A stretch of DNA of 64,000 bases, taken from positions 92,759,902 through 92,823,901 of the forward strand of contig NC_073695.1 of NCBI RefSeq assembly GCF_029784165.1, given 5' to 3'. The first letter of the stretch is position 1. Each line of letters begins with the position of its first letter. Below are positions 14,627-25,900 of this stretch, piece after piece. Source of the stretch: Wyeomyia smithii (taxonomy: Eukaryota; Arthropoda; Insecta; Diptera; Culicidae). Under the pieces are notes generated by a model, which worked only from the letters and a program-made list of their open reading frames with translations, was not told the origin of the DNA and ran no database searches. The position numbers and the translations under genes were made by a program.

Positions 14627-16024
14627 TATGTGGGCACGTTATATTCGCGGCATTTCTGCATAACCTGCCGAACTGCGAATATCTGATCCGTGGTGGCGCG
14701 GGCACCCATGAATCCCACCTGTTAGTGCCCCATGAACTGCTTCGCAAATGGTGATAGTCGACGTCAGAGTATTTGGGAGAATACCTTGTAGGCGGCGTTC
14801 AGCAGAGTGATTGCCCGATAGTTGCAGCACTCCAGCTTGTCGCCCTTTTTGTAGATGGGACACACAATACCTTCCATCCACTCCGGTACTCGTTCTTCCA
14901 CCCAAACCTTGATAATGATCCAGTGCACGGCTCTAGCCAGTGCTCCTCCACCGTATTTCAATAGCTAGCTGGGAAGTTGGTCCACTCTAGCAGCTTTATT
15001 GTTTTTCAGCCGGCCAATCTCCTCCTCCACCTCCTGGAGATTGGGGGCTGGAATCCTGTTGTTTTCTGCTCGTGCACCAAGATTAATTGCATACCGTACT
15101 CGCGTTCTACTGCATCGCCGTTTAGAAGCTCGTCGAAGTGCTGCTTCCACCTTTCGATCACCTCACACTCGTCTGTGAGGAGGTTGCCGTCCAAGCTCCT
15201 GCACATATCGGATTGCGGCACGAAGTCTCTACGGGAGCTGTTCAGCTTCTCGTAGAACTCCCGAGTGTCGTTAGCTTGGTACAGCTCTTCCATCGCTACG
15301 CGATCCCGCTCTTCTTGCTGGCACTTCCTCCTTCGGAGAACTGAGTTTTGGCTGTTCCGTGCCTGTCGGTATTGTTCCACGTTTGCTCTCGTAAGGTGTT
15401 GCAGCATTCTCGCTCGTACTGCATCCTTCTCCTCGAATAACCGTTTGCATTCGCCATCAAACCAGTCATTTCTATGATTCGGGGCCTTTGTACCTAGTAG
15501 CGCTACAGCAGTGCTACCTATGGCGAATCGGATGCTCCTCCAGCCATCTTTAAGGGTAGCTGCGCCAAGCTGCTCTTCCGTGGGTTGCGCTGCCTCCAGC
15601 TGCTGCGCGTATTCCTGTGCAGCCTCGGCGTCCCGCAGTTTGTTCAATATTTGGTCGATAGTTTTGAGCGCATGCACTCAGCTACTAGGTAGTATATATT
15701 CGCACCGCGATAGGTGCGAACGTTGATTATGTCGGAGAAGAACCTGCCGTCTGTTAGAACGTGGTCGATTTGATTCTCTGTCTGTTGGTCGGGTGATCTC
15801 CAGGTGGATTTGTGGATACCTTTGCGGGGGAAGAAGGTACTTCGGACTACCACGGGAGGCCGCAAAGTTTACGCACCGATGGCTGTTATCATTAAACACG
15901 GCATGCAGGCTATCTGGTCCGATTACCGGTCTGTACATTGTCTCCCGTCCTACCTTAGCATTCATGTTCCCAATGACGATTTTCACGTCCCGTCGCAGGC
16001 AGCTATCGTAGACCTATCGTAGTG

Positions 16025-16120
16025 ACTAGGGACACCAAAATTCACAGGAATGGTTGAATAGCTAAAATCTTTTATTTTCCGGATCGAGCTTTTGTAGTGA
16101 CCCTGGGTTGACCAGTGTTA
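16025..16120. repeat. Dispersed repeat module, copy 3
   Basis: CACCAAAATTCACAGGAATGG followed about 60 nt on by TTGACCAGTG matches the module at 8160-8490 and, inverted, the flank at 10860-10890. It abuts the truncated 5' end of the RTE element, suggesting the LINE inserted into this older repeat. Confidence 0.6.
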
Positions 16121-16126
16121 TGCCTT

Positions 16127-16655
16127 GTTCAGATTACGCCGGATATCACCTGATATCGCCAGATGATATCGGATATCAACTCGAGTGTTCACACTACAGT
16201 GAGCTGATATGATTCGACATTTGCTTTGATAATTGAAAAGAAAAGAAAACGAAAACAGGTTAAAACTAAAACAAGACAACAAGAGCAAGGATAGAGATGT
16301 CAGCTAGTTGGCTCGTACCAACGCGAACTCTCATATGCAATTGTCAAAATGTGCGGGAAAATAGTGTGAAAATAGCAAAAAAGATAATAGATGTGAAAAT
16401 TCATCATTCCTTTTTTCTCGCATGCAACGCGAATTGCGAAATTTGTAGGGTTGCGTCAAATGTTGGTTGGCCGTGTTACCAACTGCTGGAAATGTTGTTA
16501 TTAATGGTTTTCGAAAATGATATCCGCGATAGCATGTAGCCGAGAAGATATCCGTTGGCAGCTTGATTGTATGGGATATCAGGTAATATGGATGGTGATA
16601 TGGCCTCGATAGCACGAATCGCCTGATATCAGGTGATATGCGGTGTAGTGTGAAC
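16127..16655. mobile_element. MITE with GATATC-rich terminal inverted repeats
   Basis: The left end GTTCAGATTACGCCGGATAT and the right end (reverse complement GTTCACACTACACCGCATAT) are followed by CACCTGATATC on both sides. Further GATATC motifs lie just inside. The target duplication is not clear, so the boundaries are good to a few bases and the superfamily is unknown. Confidence 0.6.
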
Positions 16656-16779
16656 GGGATATTATATAGTAAAAAAATTCTAGGTATTCTTTTGAAAGGG
16701 TAAAAAGTTAGGAACATCGATATTAGCAAAACGTTTTTACGGACTTCAAATGCAATTTTCTGATGTTTGCACTACTCTG

Positions 16780-17000
16780 AAAAAAAGCAAAGCCTCGGTG
16801 CTACATTCCGATTCGAAACTTGACCTTCTGTTTATTATACACATACTTCGCAGCCGACCGTTAAGTGTGGGTACAGGACAATTGCGGGGCTAGGCGCCAC
16901 GATCCTACTGACACTAACAGTCTCTCCCGAGTCAAGACTCGAACCTACGACGACTGGCTTGTTAGGCCAGTATCGTACCTCTCGACCAGCTGGGGAGGTT
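16780..17000 (-). mobile_element. tRNA-derived SINE, copy 1
   Basis: On the minus strand the head has an intact pol III A box TGGTCGAGAGG (16978-16988) and B box GGTTCGAGTCT (16933-16943), with a tRNA-like anticodon stem CTGGC-CTAACAA-GCCAG between them. The tail runs through CGGAATGTAGCACCGAGGC to a T-rich end. A second copy lies at 20110-20280. It is not a tRNA gene because no acceptor stem closes and the sequence continues about 130 nt past the head. Confidence 0.8.
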
Positions 17001-17379
17001 ATTACCAGCTGGGGCATTACTCTGAACAATCTACAATATTAGCAGAACACATCAATAATCTGATAAAAATCTTACTATTTGCATACTGGTAAATCTTGGA
17101 AAAATACCACAAAAGATAAAAAAGTTAAAGGGTATGCGCTTGAGTGCTCAAACGTAGGCTTGACGTGGGACTATTGTGGGTGTAAAGATTTAATTCTGCC
17201 ATAGTATATAACACACACAAAACGTACAAATACCATACACAACAATCCATGAACAAAAAAAACACATACACCTGTCATAAACCATAGCCTACAAACTAAT
17301 AAGAAAAATAATTAACTTGTTGCCTAGAAAAGTATTCTGTCATAAATGAATTTTCCTCGGATGAATGCATTTTTGCAGA

Positions 17380-17945
17380 CATGTTATACACACATACACG
17401 TTTCACACACGCTATATACACACACAACTCACATGCACACGCTCCTCAGACACACCCACGCTACTTACACACACACACACACATACATACACACACATAC
17501 ATACACACACATACATACACACACATACACACATCCACACACCACTTACATACGCACACCCACACACCACTTACATACGCACACCCACACACCACTTAAT
17601 ACACGCACCCACACAACCACACACCACTTACATACACACACCCACACACCACTTACATATACATACACACTTACATACACATACACACTTACATACACAT
17701 ACACACACACGCTACTTACACACACACATACACACGCTACACACACACATACACACGCTACTCACACAAACACATACACACGCTACTCACACACACATAC
17801 ACACGATACTCACACTCACATACAAACGCTACTCACACACACATACACACGCTACTCACACACACACACACATACACACGCTACCCGCACACACAAACAC
17901 ACGCTACTCACACACACACACACGCTAACGCTACTCAGACACACA
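17380..17945. repeat. CA-rich minisatellite/microsatellite
   Basis: Mixed arrays of (CA)n with recurring CACACATACACACGCTACTCA and CACACCACTTACATACG units. The Thr/His-rich reading frames over it are repeat artefacts. It follows SINE copy 1 and precedes a hAT MITE. Confidence 0.95.
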
Positions 17946-18042
17946 CACTTTGTATACGACACACTATACTTACACAAATTACTATAGGCAGCATCCAAAC
18001 GGCTTCCAAGTCTTTCAATGGTCCCTTTCAACGGCTTCCAAT

Positions 18043-19029
18043 CAGGGCTTCCAATATATGTGGCATATATACAGATTTTTCTGTATTTTACAGATTTTTG
18101 ACCTGAAAAAGCAATACAGAATCTGTATTGCAGAATTACAGAATATTGCCAAAAATACAGATTTTACAGATTTTTTTTTGTTATACCGACGAACCGAAAT
18201 CAATTTCAAAGGTAAAATTCGATTATACGATTTTCAAAGTTTTGTAAAAAAAATGACAACATTACGATTACGTTGGTATCTATGCTGAAGAAGTGGAATG
18301 TGACTTGAACGAAGCGCGAAAATGAACGTTTCGAAATATTTGTCAGGATTTCTATGCAAAGTTCGTAAAACCAATTGCAGAGAGATGCGTTTCCACAGAT
18401 CTTGTGGGAAAAACGGCAGCTTTGAGTAATCTTAAATCGTTCGTGAAATTGAAAAAATTTAAACTATTTGATGCGTCAATTTCCTAAATTTGTAACAGTA
18501 ACTGACTGACAAGGGCTATCTAACGAATTTTGCACGCTTGAAAAAAAAACTTTTTGACCGGAAGATTCATTGATACAAATGATTTAACTTGGTCTGAGTT
18601 GTTGAACACCACTAAAGGCGGGATGGTAATTTCAAGTTTTCGTTACAGATCATTTGTGAGATTTTTTTCAATAAATCCACACTCTTCTGCTTATTTAGAA
18701 CGCATACTTTTAATATATAGTTGAAACCAGAAATTGCATGGCCTCTAAGCTAATGATCTCAATTTTAAAAGCTGAAAGCTACGTTGCAGACCAAGGAGGA
18801 GATACTAATATTGAATAAACGAAAGCTTTAAAATATAAATTTACCAAAACCTGCATAAATATCACGTAAAGAAAAATGAATCTGTTTAAATATATTCTGC
18901 AATTAAAAATGTTTCCATCCAACATTCTGAGTTTGCTCGATACAGATTTTCAATACAGATTTTTTGGCCCGAGATAAAGATATACAGATATTTTCAAAGA
19001 AAAATACAGATATAAATGTGGCAACCCTG
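18043..19029. mobile_element. hAT-type MITE with ACAGAT-rich subterminal repeats
   Basis: The 987-bp element starts CAGGGCTTCC and ends GGCAACCCTG and is flanked by the exact 8-bp duplication CTTCCAAT (18035-18042 and 19030-19037). Many TACAGATTTT/ATCTGTATT motifs crowd both subterminal regions. The same kind of TIR (CAGNGATGCCA) appears at 44541-44750 and 46232-46523. No transposase is present. Confidence 0.85.
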
Positions 19030-19420
19030 CTTCCAATGGTCCCCAGTGCCGATCACGTCCAGTTTCGGGCTGTATTCCAACAACGATATCTGAATTAGAT
19101 TACCACTGGTGGGGTCCAACTCAGATCGAAGGGAAGCCGAACTGTTCGCCTTGACGGTCGACCAGGGAATGATTAGTGTGGAGAACTTGGGTGATTGGGG
19201 GAAGAACCAATCACGTGGAAGCATCTCTGCTCTTTTTCTTCGTCGTTTGCGTTGGGTGATGAATGCGATGCCAATTGGCTGGCATTGCTAGCCAATGACT
19301 GAATGCGTGAAATCATTTCGTCTATGTTTTTGAAGTCTGCGTTAGGAAAATATACCAATCGTATGAAAAATGTATGTGGAGATTCGACCTTCAAACTTTC
19401 CCGCAATTTTCACGGAGTAA
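19030..19420 (-). other. Coding-like fossil, unrecognised
   Basis: On the minus strand a frame reads LIQISLLEYSPKLDVIGTGD then HWK up to the MITE boundary at 19030. It continues in the same frame as PLKGTIERLGSRLDAAYSN on the other side of the MITE (18042 down to about 17985). A further piece upstream (IDEMISRIQSLASNASQL) is in another frame. This looks like a gene or retroelement gag fragment broken by the MITE and by frameshifts. I do not recognise the family. Confidence 0.35.
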
Positions 19421-19424
19421 TGAG

Positions 19425-20109
19425 AAAATGGCAACTAAAATTATCATGTTATACAAATCTTGTATATTTTAGCTTTCCAACGGTATATTAACTATTGAAA
19501 TCGGAACAGTAGTTTGAGCGCTATTAGCATCTAAAATCTTCCATTCCGCCAACCAAAAACGTTACATGTTCAATCCAGTTTTCCCAGAAAGTACCTTAGT
19601 GTAGTGAAGAAAGACGTAGTCCCACGTCAAAAAACTACTGGTCACAGAGGGGTCCACACAAAAAAATATCTTAAAAAGCAGAGATTTCATTGATTACAGC
19701 AGGTAATTTCCATTTTGTTTGGTGATTATCACCACCATGTGAGTTTTAGTGATGTGATTCGTTGAATTATACGGCCCCTTAAATTTTTTTAAAATTATTC
19801 TAATAATCTCTTTTGTTCTAATGGAAAATGAATAATTTTTAAATATTAAGTTTAATTTAGCTTCTATAGTTTCAAGATGCTTTACTTTATTCTATTGGAA
19901 AACCTGCTGAATTCTGAGTACTCCTATGACTATGAAGGTCATGGCGATCTAAATTATAGCTTTCTTTTATCAGAAAATTTAAGAAATCCTAATATTTTTG
20001 AAAAGTAGTAGAAATCTGAGAGTGATGTTTGGTTCCTAAATTCAAAATGATACGTTGCCCCTTGGAAAATTACTGTGGAAGAGGGAGGGGGGGTTTAAAG
20101 GGTTCGGCG
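19425..20109. other. Intergenic, nothing recognised
   Basis: AT-rich, no repeat boundary or domain seen. Confidence 0.35.
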
Positions 20110-20280
20110 AGTCCCCCAAAACCTGGCGGATATACGGCCAACATTAGAACATCAGGGCAATTGCGAGGCTAGGCGCTACGAACTTACTGACACAAACAGT
20201 CTTTCCTAAACCAAGACTTAAACCTACGACTACTGGCTTGATAGGCCAGCATCGTACCTCGAGACCAGCTGGGAGGGTTA
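20110..20280 (-). mobile_element. tRNA-derived SINE, copy 2 (degraded)
   Basis: The minus strand repeats the head and body of the SINE at 16780-17000 (CCAGCTGGTCTCGAGGTACG, then GCTGGCCTATCAAGCCAG, then GGCGCCTAGC-like body). The B box has changed to GGTTTAAGTCT, so internal promoter function is probably lost. Confidence 0.75.
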
Positions 20281-21402
20281 TATAGATTGGGAGTTAAAAA
20301 TCAATCATCTATATTTTAAAAAGTTATTCAAATTTGAAACCGCCACTGTTGTGCCAATCACCGACTCTATCTTACGATCCCCTTTGATTAACGGACCTAC
20401 TCTACCGGCTTTACTTCCTCATGCGATGGTAGGCATGACTTCAAAGATTTTTCGACTCAAAAAATCTCCCGGTGTCAGCTAGAATTGAATCTAGACCAGT
20501 TTGGGCTGAGAGTGAGTGGATCACACCACCCATCAACCATCGATACCTATGTCGGCGTTGGGATACCACCACCACATACCACCAGGGATACCACCCGTCC
20601 TGATTTAGCAGGGCATATCCTGATTTTGAGATCCTCTGTGGGCGTTCTGATTTATTTTTCATATTCTAGCATTTGTCCTGATTTTATTAGGATATTCAGT
20701 TTGGAAGTGTAACAATATCCAGAACTTTTGGAAAAATCCTACTTTTTCGATTCCGGAACACAGGGCTCTTTGTGAACGATTTTTGTCTTTTTTGTTTTGT
20801 AAAATTTGGACCACTGCGATCATTGTTTTGATTCTTTGTGGTAAATGTCTTTAGTTGAATCTCAGTGGAGTAACGAGAGAAATCGTCATTAAGGTAAAGT
20901 GAAGTGTTCGAGCGTTTTTGTTATAGATTTAGGTATAGGTCGGACTCGATTAAAATTACGTCACGCTGAGCAACCTGACCCCCCTCCGAATTTTTTATTT
21001 TGAGCAAACATCCCAGTTACGTAACTGTCTTAACCAGCAATCCAGCAGATCGGTTGTTTGCATGCAAGGGGCCGACGTTTACGATGGCGGGTCGGCGGCC
21101 GGCTCGATTATGCTTGCAGAGCCGCATTAATATGATTTACAATCAGGATGTTCAAAGCAAAAACAGTTACTAGCTTACGGTCGCCTTGGTTCCTTGCCAT
21201 GGCAGAGCTGTATTGATATGGTTGGTCAGGCCTTGTTGCGAAAAGGTTGTAAATAGAAATATTAAATTAAAAGAACAGTAGCAAATGAGCACAATACGCC
21301 GTTAGAGGACCAAATATTAGTAATTGTATTGCCATTACAAAATAGTTAAATGATAATCTTTTTATTATAACATTAGTTATCAAAAATAGTTAATAGTTGT
21401 AT
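20281..21402. other. Intergenic with unassigned repeats
   Basis: Near 20590-20690 GTCCTGATTT/ATCCTGATTTTGA recurs several times, which may be one end of an undefined element. No gene is seen. Confidence 0.3.
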
Positions 21403-21725
21403 CACAGACAAACTGACGTGCCACTCGATAACAATTTCATCGACTAGAAAAATAACGATTATTTTGAAGTTTTGCTTAGTAGGCAATAATGCCGCTGGTG
21501 TCGCTATAAGCAAGCGTGCACATTCATTATCGAAGACAAAAACCGTCAGTAAAGCAGCTGGTGTGGATTTAAGCCCGCGTAGATACCTATTAGCAAAGAC
21601 AAAAACCGTTTTACGAAAATAAGTTAGTAGGTAATAAGCTCACATGGTGGCGCATGAGTGAAACGAATAATAAGGACGAAGATTTTTCAGAATTTTCTTC
21701 GAAGAGGTACGTCTGTTTGTCTGTG
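21403..21725. mobile_element. MITE with CACAGACAAAC termini
   Basis: The left end CACAGACAAACTGACGT and right end ACGTCTGTTTGTCTGTG are inverted repeats with one mismatch, each bordered by AT (possible 2-bp duplication). Inside, a segment of about 62 bp is duplicated in tandem (near 21490 and 21552, both ending GACAAAAACCGT). No coding capacity. The superfamily is not assigned. Confidence 0.6.
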
Positions 21726-22914
21726 ATTGTATTATATAATTTTTACATAACAGTTTTCGGTAATTAAAAATTACAAATAATTTATAATGTTATCGATATA
21801 ATAACTGAATAGTAATGTTTTTTTTGGTTACGGTGATTCGGGAGAATAGTTTTCTGGGCATAAGTACATTATGGGGAATAGTTTTCTGGTAACTACTACT
21901 TTCGGTGGTTTAAAATTCTGGCAACTAGTACTATACTAGTATTCTGGTGAATGGTTCATTTGGGGAAAACCCTTCGGCACTTCAACTCTTTTTACAAATT
22001 TGTCGTGAATCAAAAAAAAAAAAAATACCAATATCACAGAATGACATCTTTAGCCCATAGGAACATCTGTACAAAGTTTCAGCCAGCTAAAAAATGGTAG
22101 ATTTAAATGGTTGACCGCTTTTTGTGGGGTTGCACGAGTGCCTTTCGTTGCATGGAATTGCTCCTTAGTTGATACAGTTTATGAATCCTTGTCGAGGCTT
22201 TCGGACAAAAATCGGAGGTGAAACAATGAATTTGAGTTCGAAATACAACGCTAAATGTTTGGGAAATAAACATATTTTTTCCAAATAATATCATTTATTA
22301 CATCAAAAAACAAACAATTTCTCTTTTAACAGCGAATTGAACAAAATCACTGCTGAACATGAAGATATTAATTTCTGAGGTTCAATGTCATAGTATAGTG
22401 GAACTTTTTTTTTCTTCTAGTTGGTTGATGTAAGTGTAATGTTTAATTAATATTCTAAGAAAAATGAACATGAACAAGTACTGAAGAATTAGTTACGTGA
22501 CTTATAACTGAGTTTCTAAGTAGCCTGAACCAATCAGTCGCACTTTTAATAATTTATACAATAACATAACACCAATAAACTTTAAGCACTTTTATGGTCT
22601 TTTCAACGAGACCCGTTAGGAAAGTTGTTACTCTCTATTGGTTTGTACTGCGGCACATATTGTAGTCAGTTCTTAAGTACAACTGCATAATCATTAATAT
22701 GACAGTATACAATGTAAGTAGCACTTGTGGTGAGCTTAATTATTTGATTTATTTTGATCAAGTATCAAAATCGGCTCATACGTTTAGTTTAGCTTATCCT
22801 ATTCTTATTAACTATTGGTGCGAAAAAGTACGCGCTGATGGTAGTGTGTATAGTGGCCTTATATCTTCACTATACTTGAAGATGGGGTGTGTGCCTTCGT
22901 ATACCGAGTAGAAT
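21726..22914. other. 3' flank of the ABC transporter gene
   Basis: Contains GGGAATAGTTTTCTGGT repeated near 21850-21960 and an ill-defined repeat scrap near 22030-22090 (AAGTTTCAGCCAG, also near 46060). No gene is seen. Confidence 0.35.
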
Positions 22915-25900
22915 TTAGCTCGCGAGACCATCGTTTCGTCCTTGCTTACGGTTGTGAGCCTTAAATGGGGATAAATATATAATAATGTATTTTTACAATC
23001 TATAAACACCTAAAAAGATCTTCGTTATATGAAAAAAAAAAACTAGATAGAACAGAATCAGGTTTTATTTGTTCCATTTGAAACCACAAACAATGCCAAT
23101 CTTATCGGAAACTGATTGTTAGTGTCTCCACTTGGTACATTGCAGTTCAAATTTGTATGAAGATTTGTATGAGAAATCTGAATTTTTCTTTTTGAAGAGC
23201 TGAAAATGACTCCATACGTTTCATGACTTCAATATATAGATTCTTACCGCCTAAAAACTTCGCCAAAAAGTTATAAAATTTACCCAAATTTGTTTGCTTA
23301 ATACAGCTGAATCTATAAGGTCAAAACGACAAACAGCACTGGTATTGTTGCAAAAAAAAAAAAAGGTTTTCAGCACTTAATTTGATATACACTCTCATAC
23401 TCAACTTGGACTAGCTACAGCTTTCTAGGGACACCCTAACTCCTAAGTATCTTTGGCAAAATTGCTAAGCAATTCAAAACATACCGCAGACGGACGTCTA
23501 AACTGAATTTTCAACATTTGTCAAATTTCAAGAAAATAGCAACACGTTACCAGATACCGCTATCAGCGACATCAGCCTCGTACACCTGTTTTGCTATTGT
23601 ACAAGTGATTTATAACGTATTTCTGTTAGAAAATTTACACGAAATTCATATCAATAGTATTCTTACATGGACGTCTGTCTATGATTATACTTTCACGTAA
23701 TGTATTGTATTAATAAATCATTACTGAGCTCTCTGAGAGGGAAATGCAAGAATAGGTTTCCCATACGAAGTTGACATGCAATGCGCCAACCTGAAATGAG
23801 AACAATCGACTTCCGGAGAATTTGAGACTGTCTAGAACCCCAAATGGAACCAAGAAACTTACCTCTGGAGATTCGACTATCTTGACCCACCCTTATGAAC
23901 ACTTACCTCCTTTGCAGTTTTCAGGAGACTTTCAAAAGTACTTTTGCCTGTTTGTTTTACCATTCCGTAGAATACTCGTGGACCTTCTTTTGTGGTCAAT
24001 AGTTCGTACGGAGTGCCAAATTCAATGCAATGTCCAGCATCCATTACTAGTACCTATTCGAAAAAAAGATCATAGTATACAATTTCCTTCAGAAGTCGGT
24101 CCCAACGGACCAACAGTTACTCACCTTATCGGAATCCATCACGGTGTTCAATCTGTGCGCAATTGTTAGCACTGTGCAATCATCGAATTTTTCTCGAATT
24201 GTTTGCTGTATCAATTTATCAGTCTGAGGATCAACATTAGCAGTCGCTTCGTCCATCACCAGAATCTTGTTCTCCCTAAGTATGGCGCGAGCCAGGCAAA
24301 CTAATTGACGTTGACCAACGCTGAAGTTGCTTCCACCCTCGTTAATTTTTGATGATAGTCCTGAAGGTAATTCGTTAACAGCACTTTCTAATTTCACCTC
24401 TTTAAGAGCGCGCCACAATTTCTCATCGGGGTATTCGTCGAACGGATCCAAATTGTACCGCAGTGTTCCAGAAAACAAGACTGGCTCTTGAGGAATTATC
24501 GATAATTTGCCGCGTAAGTCATGTAAACCCATCTCATGTATATCTCGCGCATCGATTACAATTGAGCCCTCATTGTAGGACAGTCTGAACAGTGCATTAA
24601 TTAATGAAGATTTACCAGCACCGGTGCGACCCACAATGCCTATTTTTTCACATGGTTCAATTTCGAATTCCAGCTCTTTAAGAACGCGGTCAGTCTTCGG
24701 GTCTGGATGATATCGCAAAGATAGTTTTTCAAATTTCACTCGGCCCTTCTGAGGCCACTCTTTCGGCGGTTTCTTATCACCATCAGCTTCCAGTGCCGGC
24801 TCCGGGTCGACCGTGTCGTACTCAACAACTCGCTCAACTGCAGTCATCGTATTTTCAAGTTCTGCCGACTGACGCATTCCCCATTGCACCATGCCAGTCA
24901 TGCCTAGAGCTTGGGTAATTGCTAGGCCCACATTGCCACCACTGCCTCCATGAACAAAGAACGTTAACGTTACAATTGCTATGTAGATTACGCAAAACAC
25001 ATCTAAGTAGAATCCAAATGCTCGTGATGTTGAAATGAACAGATAGAAAGAGGAACTGTGAAGATCTTGGTGACCATCGAATTCCCGAACCAAGATCTTT
25101 TCTGCACCAAAGGCACGTATAGTGGAAAGTCCAGAGAGTGAGGCGGATAGGTGAGAGTAAATGGGTGATCGTGCTGAAACAAATTATAAAGTTAGATTCA
25201 TTTACGAAGGTGATCTTGAAGGCTTCTGGACAATACACTTACTAATGGCTTCGACGCGTTTAACGTTGCGAGATGTGTGCAGATACAGATCCCGTAGAAA
25301 GTAGAAAATAATTCCTATCACTAGAGTGGGAATTAAATTGTACGGATTTACGATTGCCACCACAACTACGATTCCGAGCAGAGAAAGAAAAATTTGAACT
25401 ACATCCACCATAACCGACGGCAAATATTCGTCAATCTGCCCCATGTCTTTGGAAAAACGGTTTAAGATTCGACCAGACGGATTTGTGTTGAAGAAATACA
25501 TGGTGGCACGAGTAACACCATCGAACATGGAATCGTGCAGTCTTCGAGAAGCACGCATTGCCGTCTGTAATCAAAAATATTAATAATTTTAAATATTTTT
25601 CATAGAACTAACAGAAAATGCTCACCTTAAAGAATAGCATACTTCTGCTCAGCGTTATGACAACAGTCGCTAGAGTTAGACCGCTAAAAATATAAGTATC
25701 AATATATCTTCCTTCATCTTCTGATCCAGTCAATTGCCGGAATGAGTCCAAAAGTCCACGAAAAATGTCTTTCACTACGTTGTCTGTTGTACTTTTTTCT
25801 GCATTTAGCTCAGTTACATTTTCTGGCTTGTCAGCAAGGATTTCCGTACTATTATCAATCGCGGTGATTGAATTAATTCTAGATTCTTCCTTGTTCACCC

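Larger units (their letters stand above)
11030..16022 (-). mobile_element. Decayed RTE-clade non-LTR retrotransposon, split by two insertions
   Basis: On the minus strand the order is endonuclease remnant (15678-16022, containing GNMNAKVGRE), linker and RT (13660-15677), RT motif with FADD at 13539-13550, the KTKYMKGRG/VYLGSLV thumb region (13180-13480), then the C-terminal region (11040-11470) with LVGHVVRM and ARWIDQV. These are features of RTE/BovB-type elements. Two younger elements sit inside it (11471-13176 and 13861-14626); removing each with one target duplication restores the frame. Several other frameshifts and stops show the element is dead. The 3' end (near 11030) shows TTAC-like repeats; the 5' end is truncated near 16022. 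Confidence 0.85.

Noticed and set aside
16865..17000. Possible tRNA gene (A and B boxes present)
   Set aside because: The acceptor stem does not close and the same head-plus-body recurs at 20110-20280, so it is a SINE.
17346..17987. Open frames of up to 213 codons rich in Thr and His
   Set aside because: They translate the CA-rich minisatellite; overlapping frames are open in several phases, as expected of a repeat.
22699..23009. Overlapping 65- and 70-codon frames near the 3' end of the ABC transporter
   Set aside because: They overlap on opposite strands, lack domains, and the region is better explained as the last short exon and 3' UTR of the transporter.
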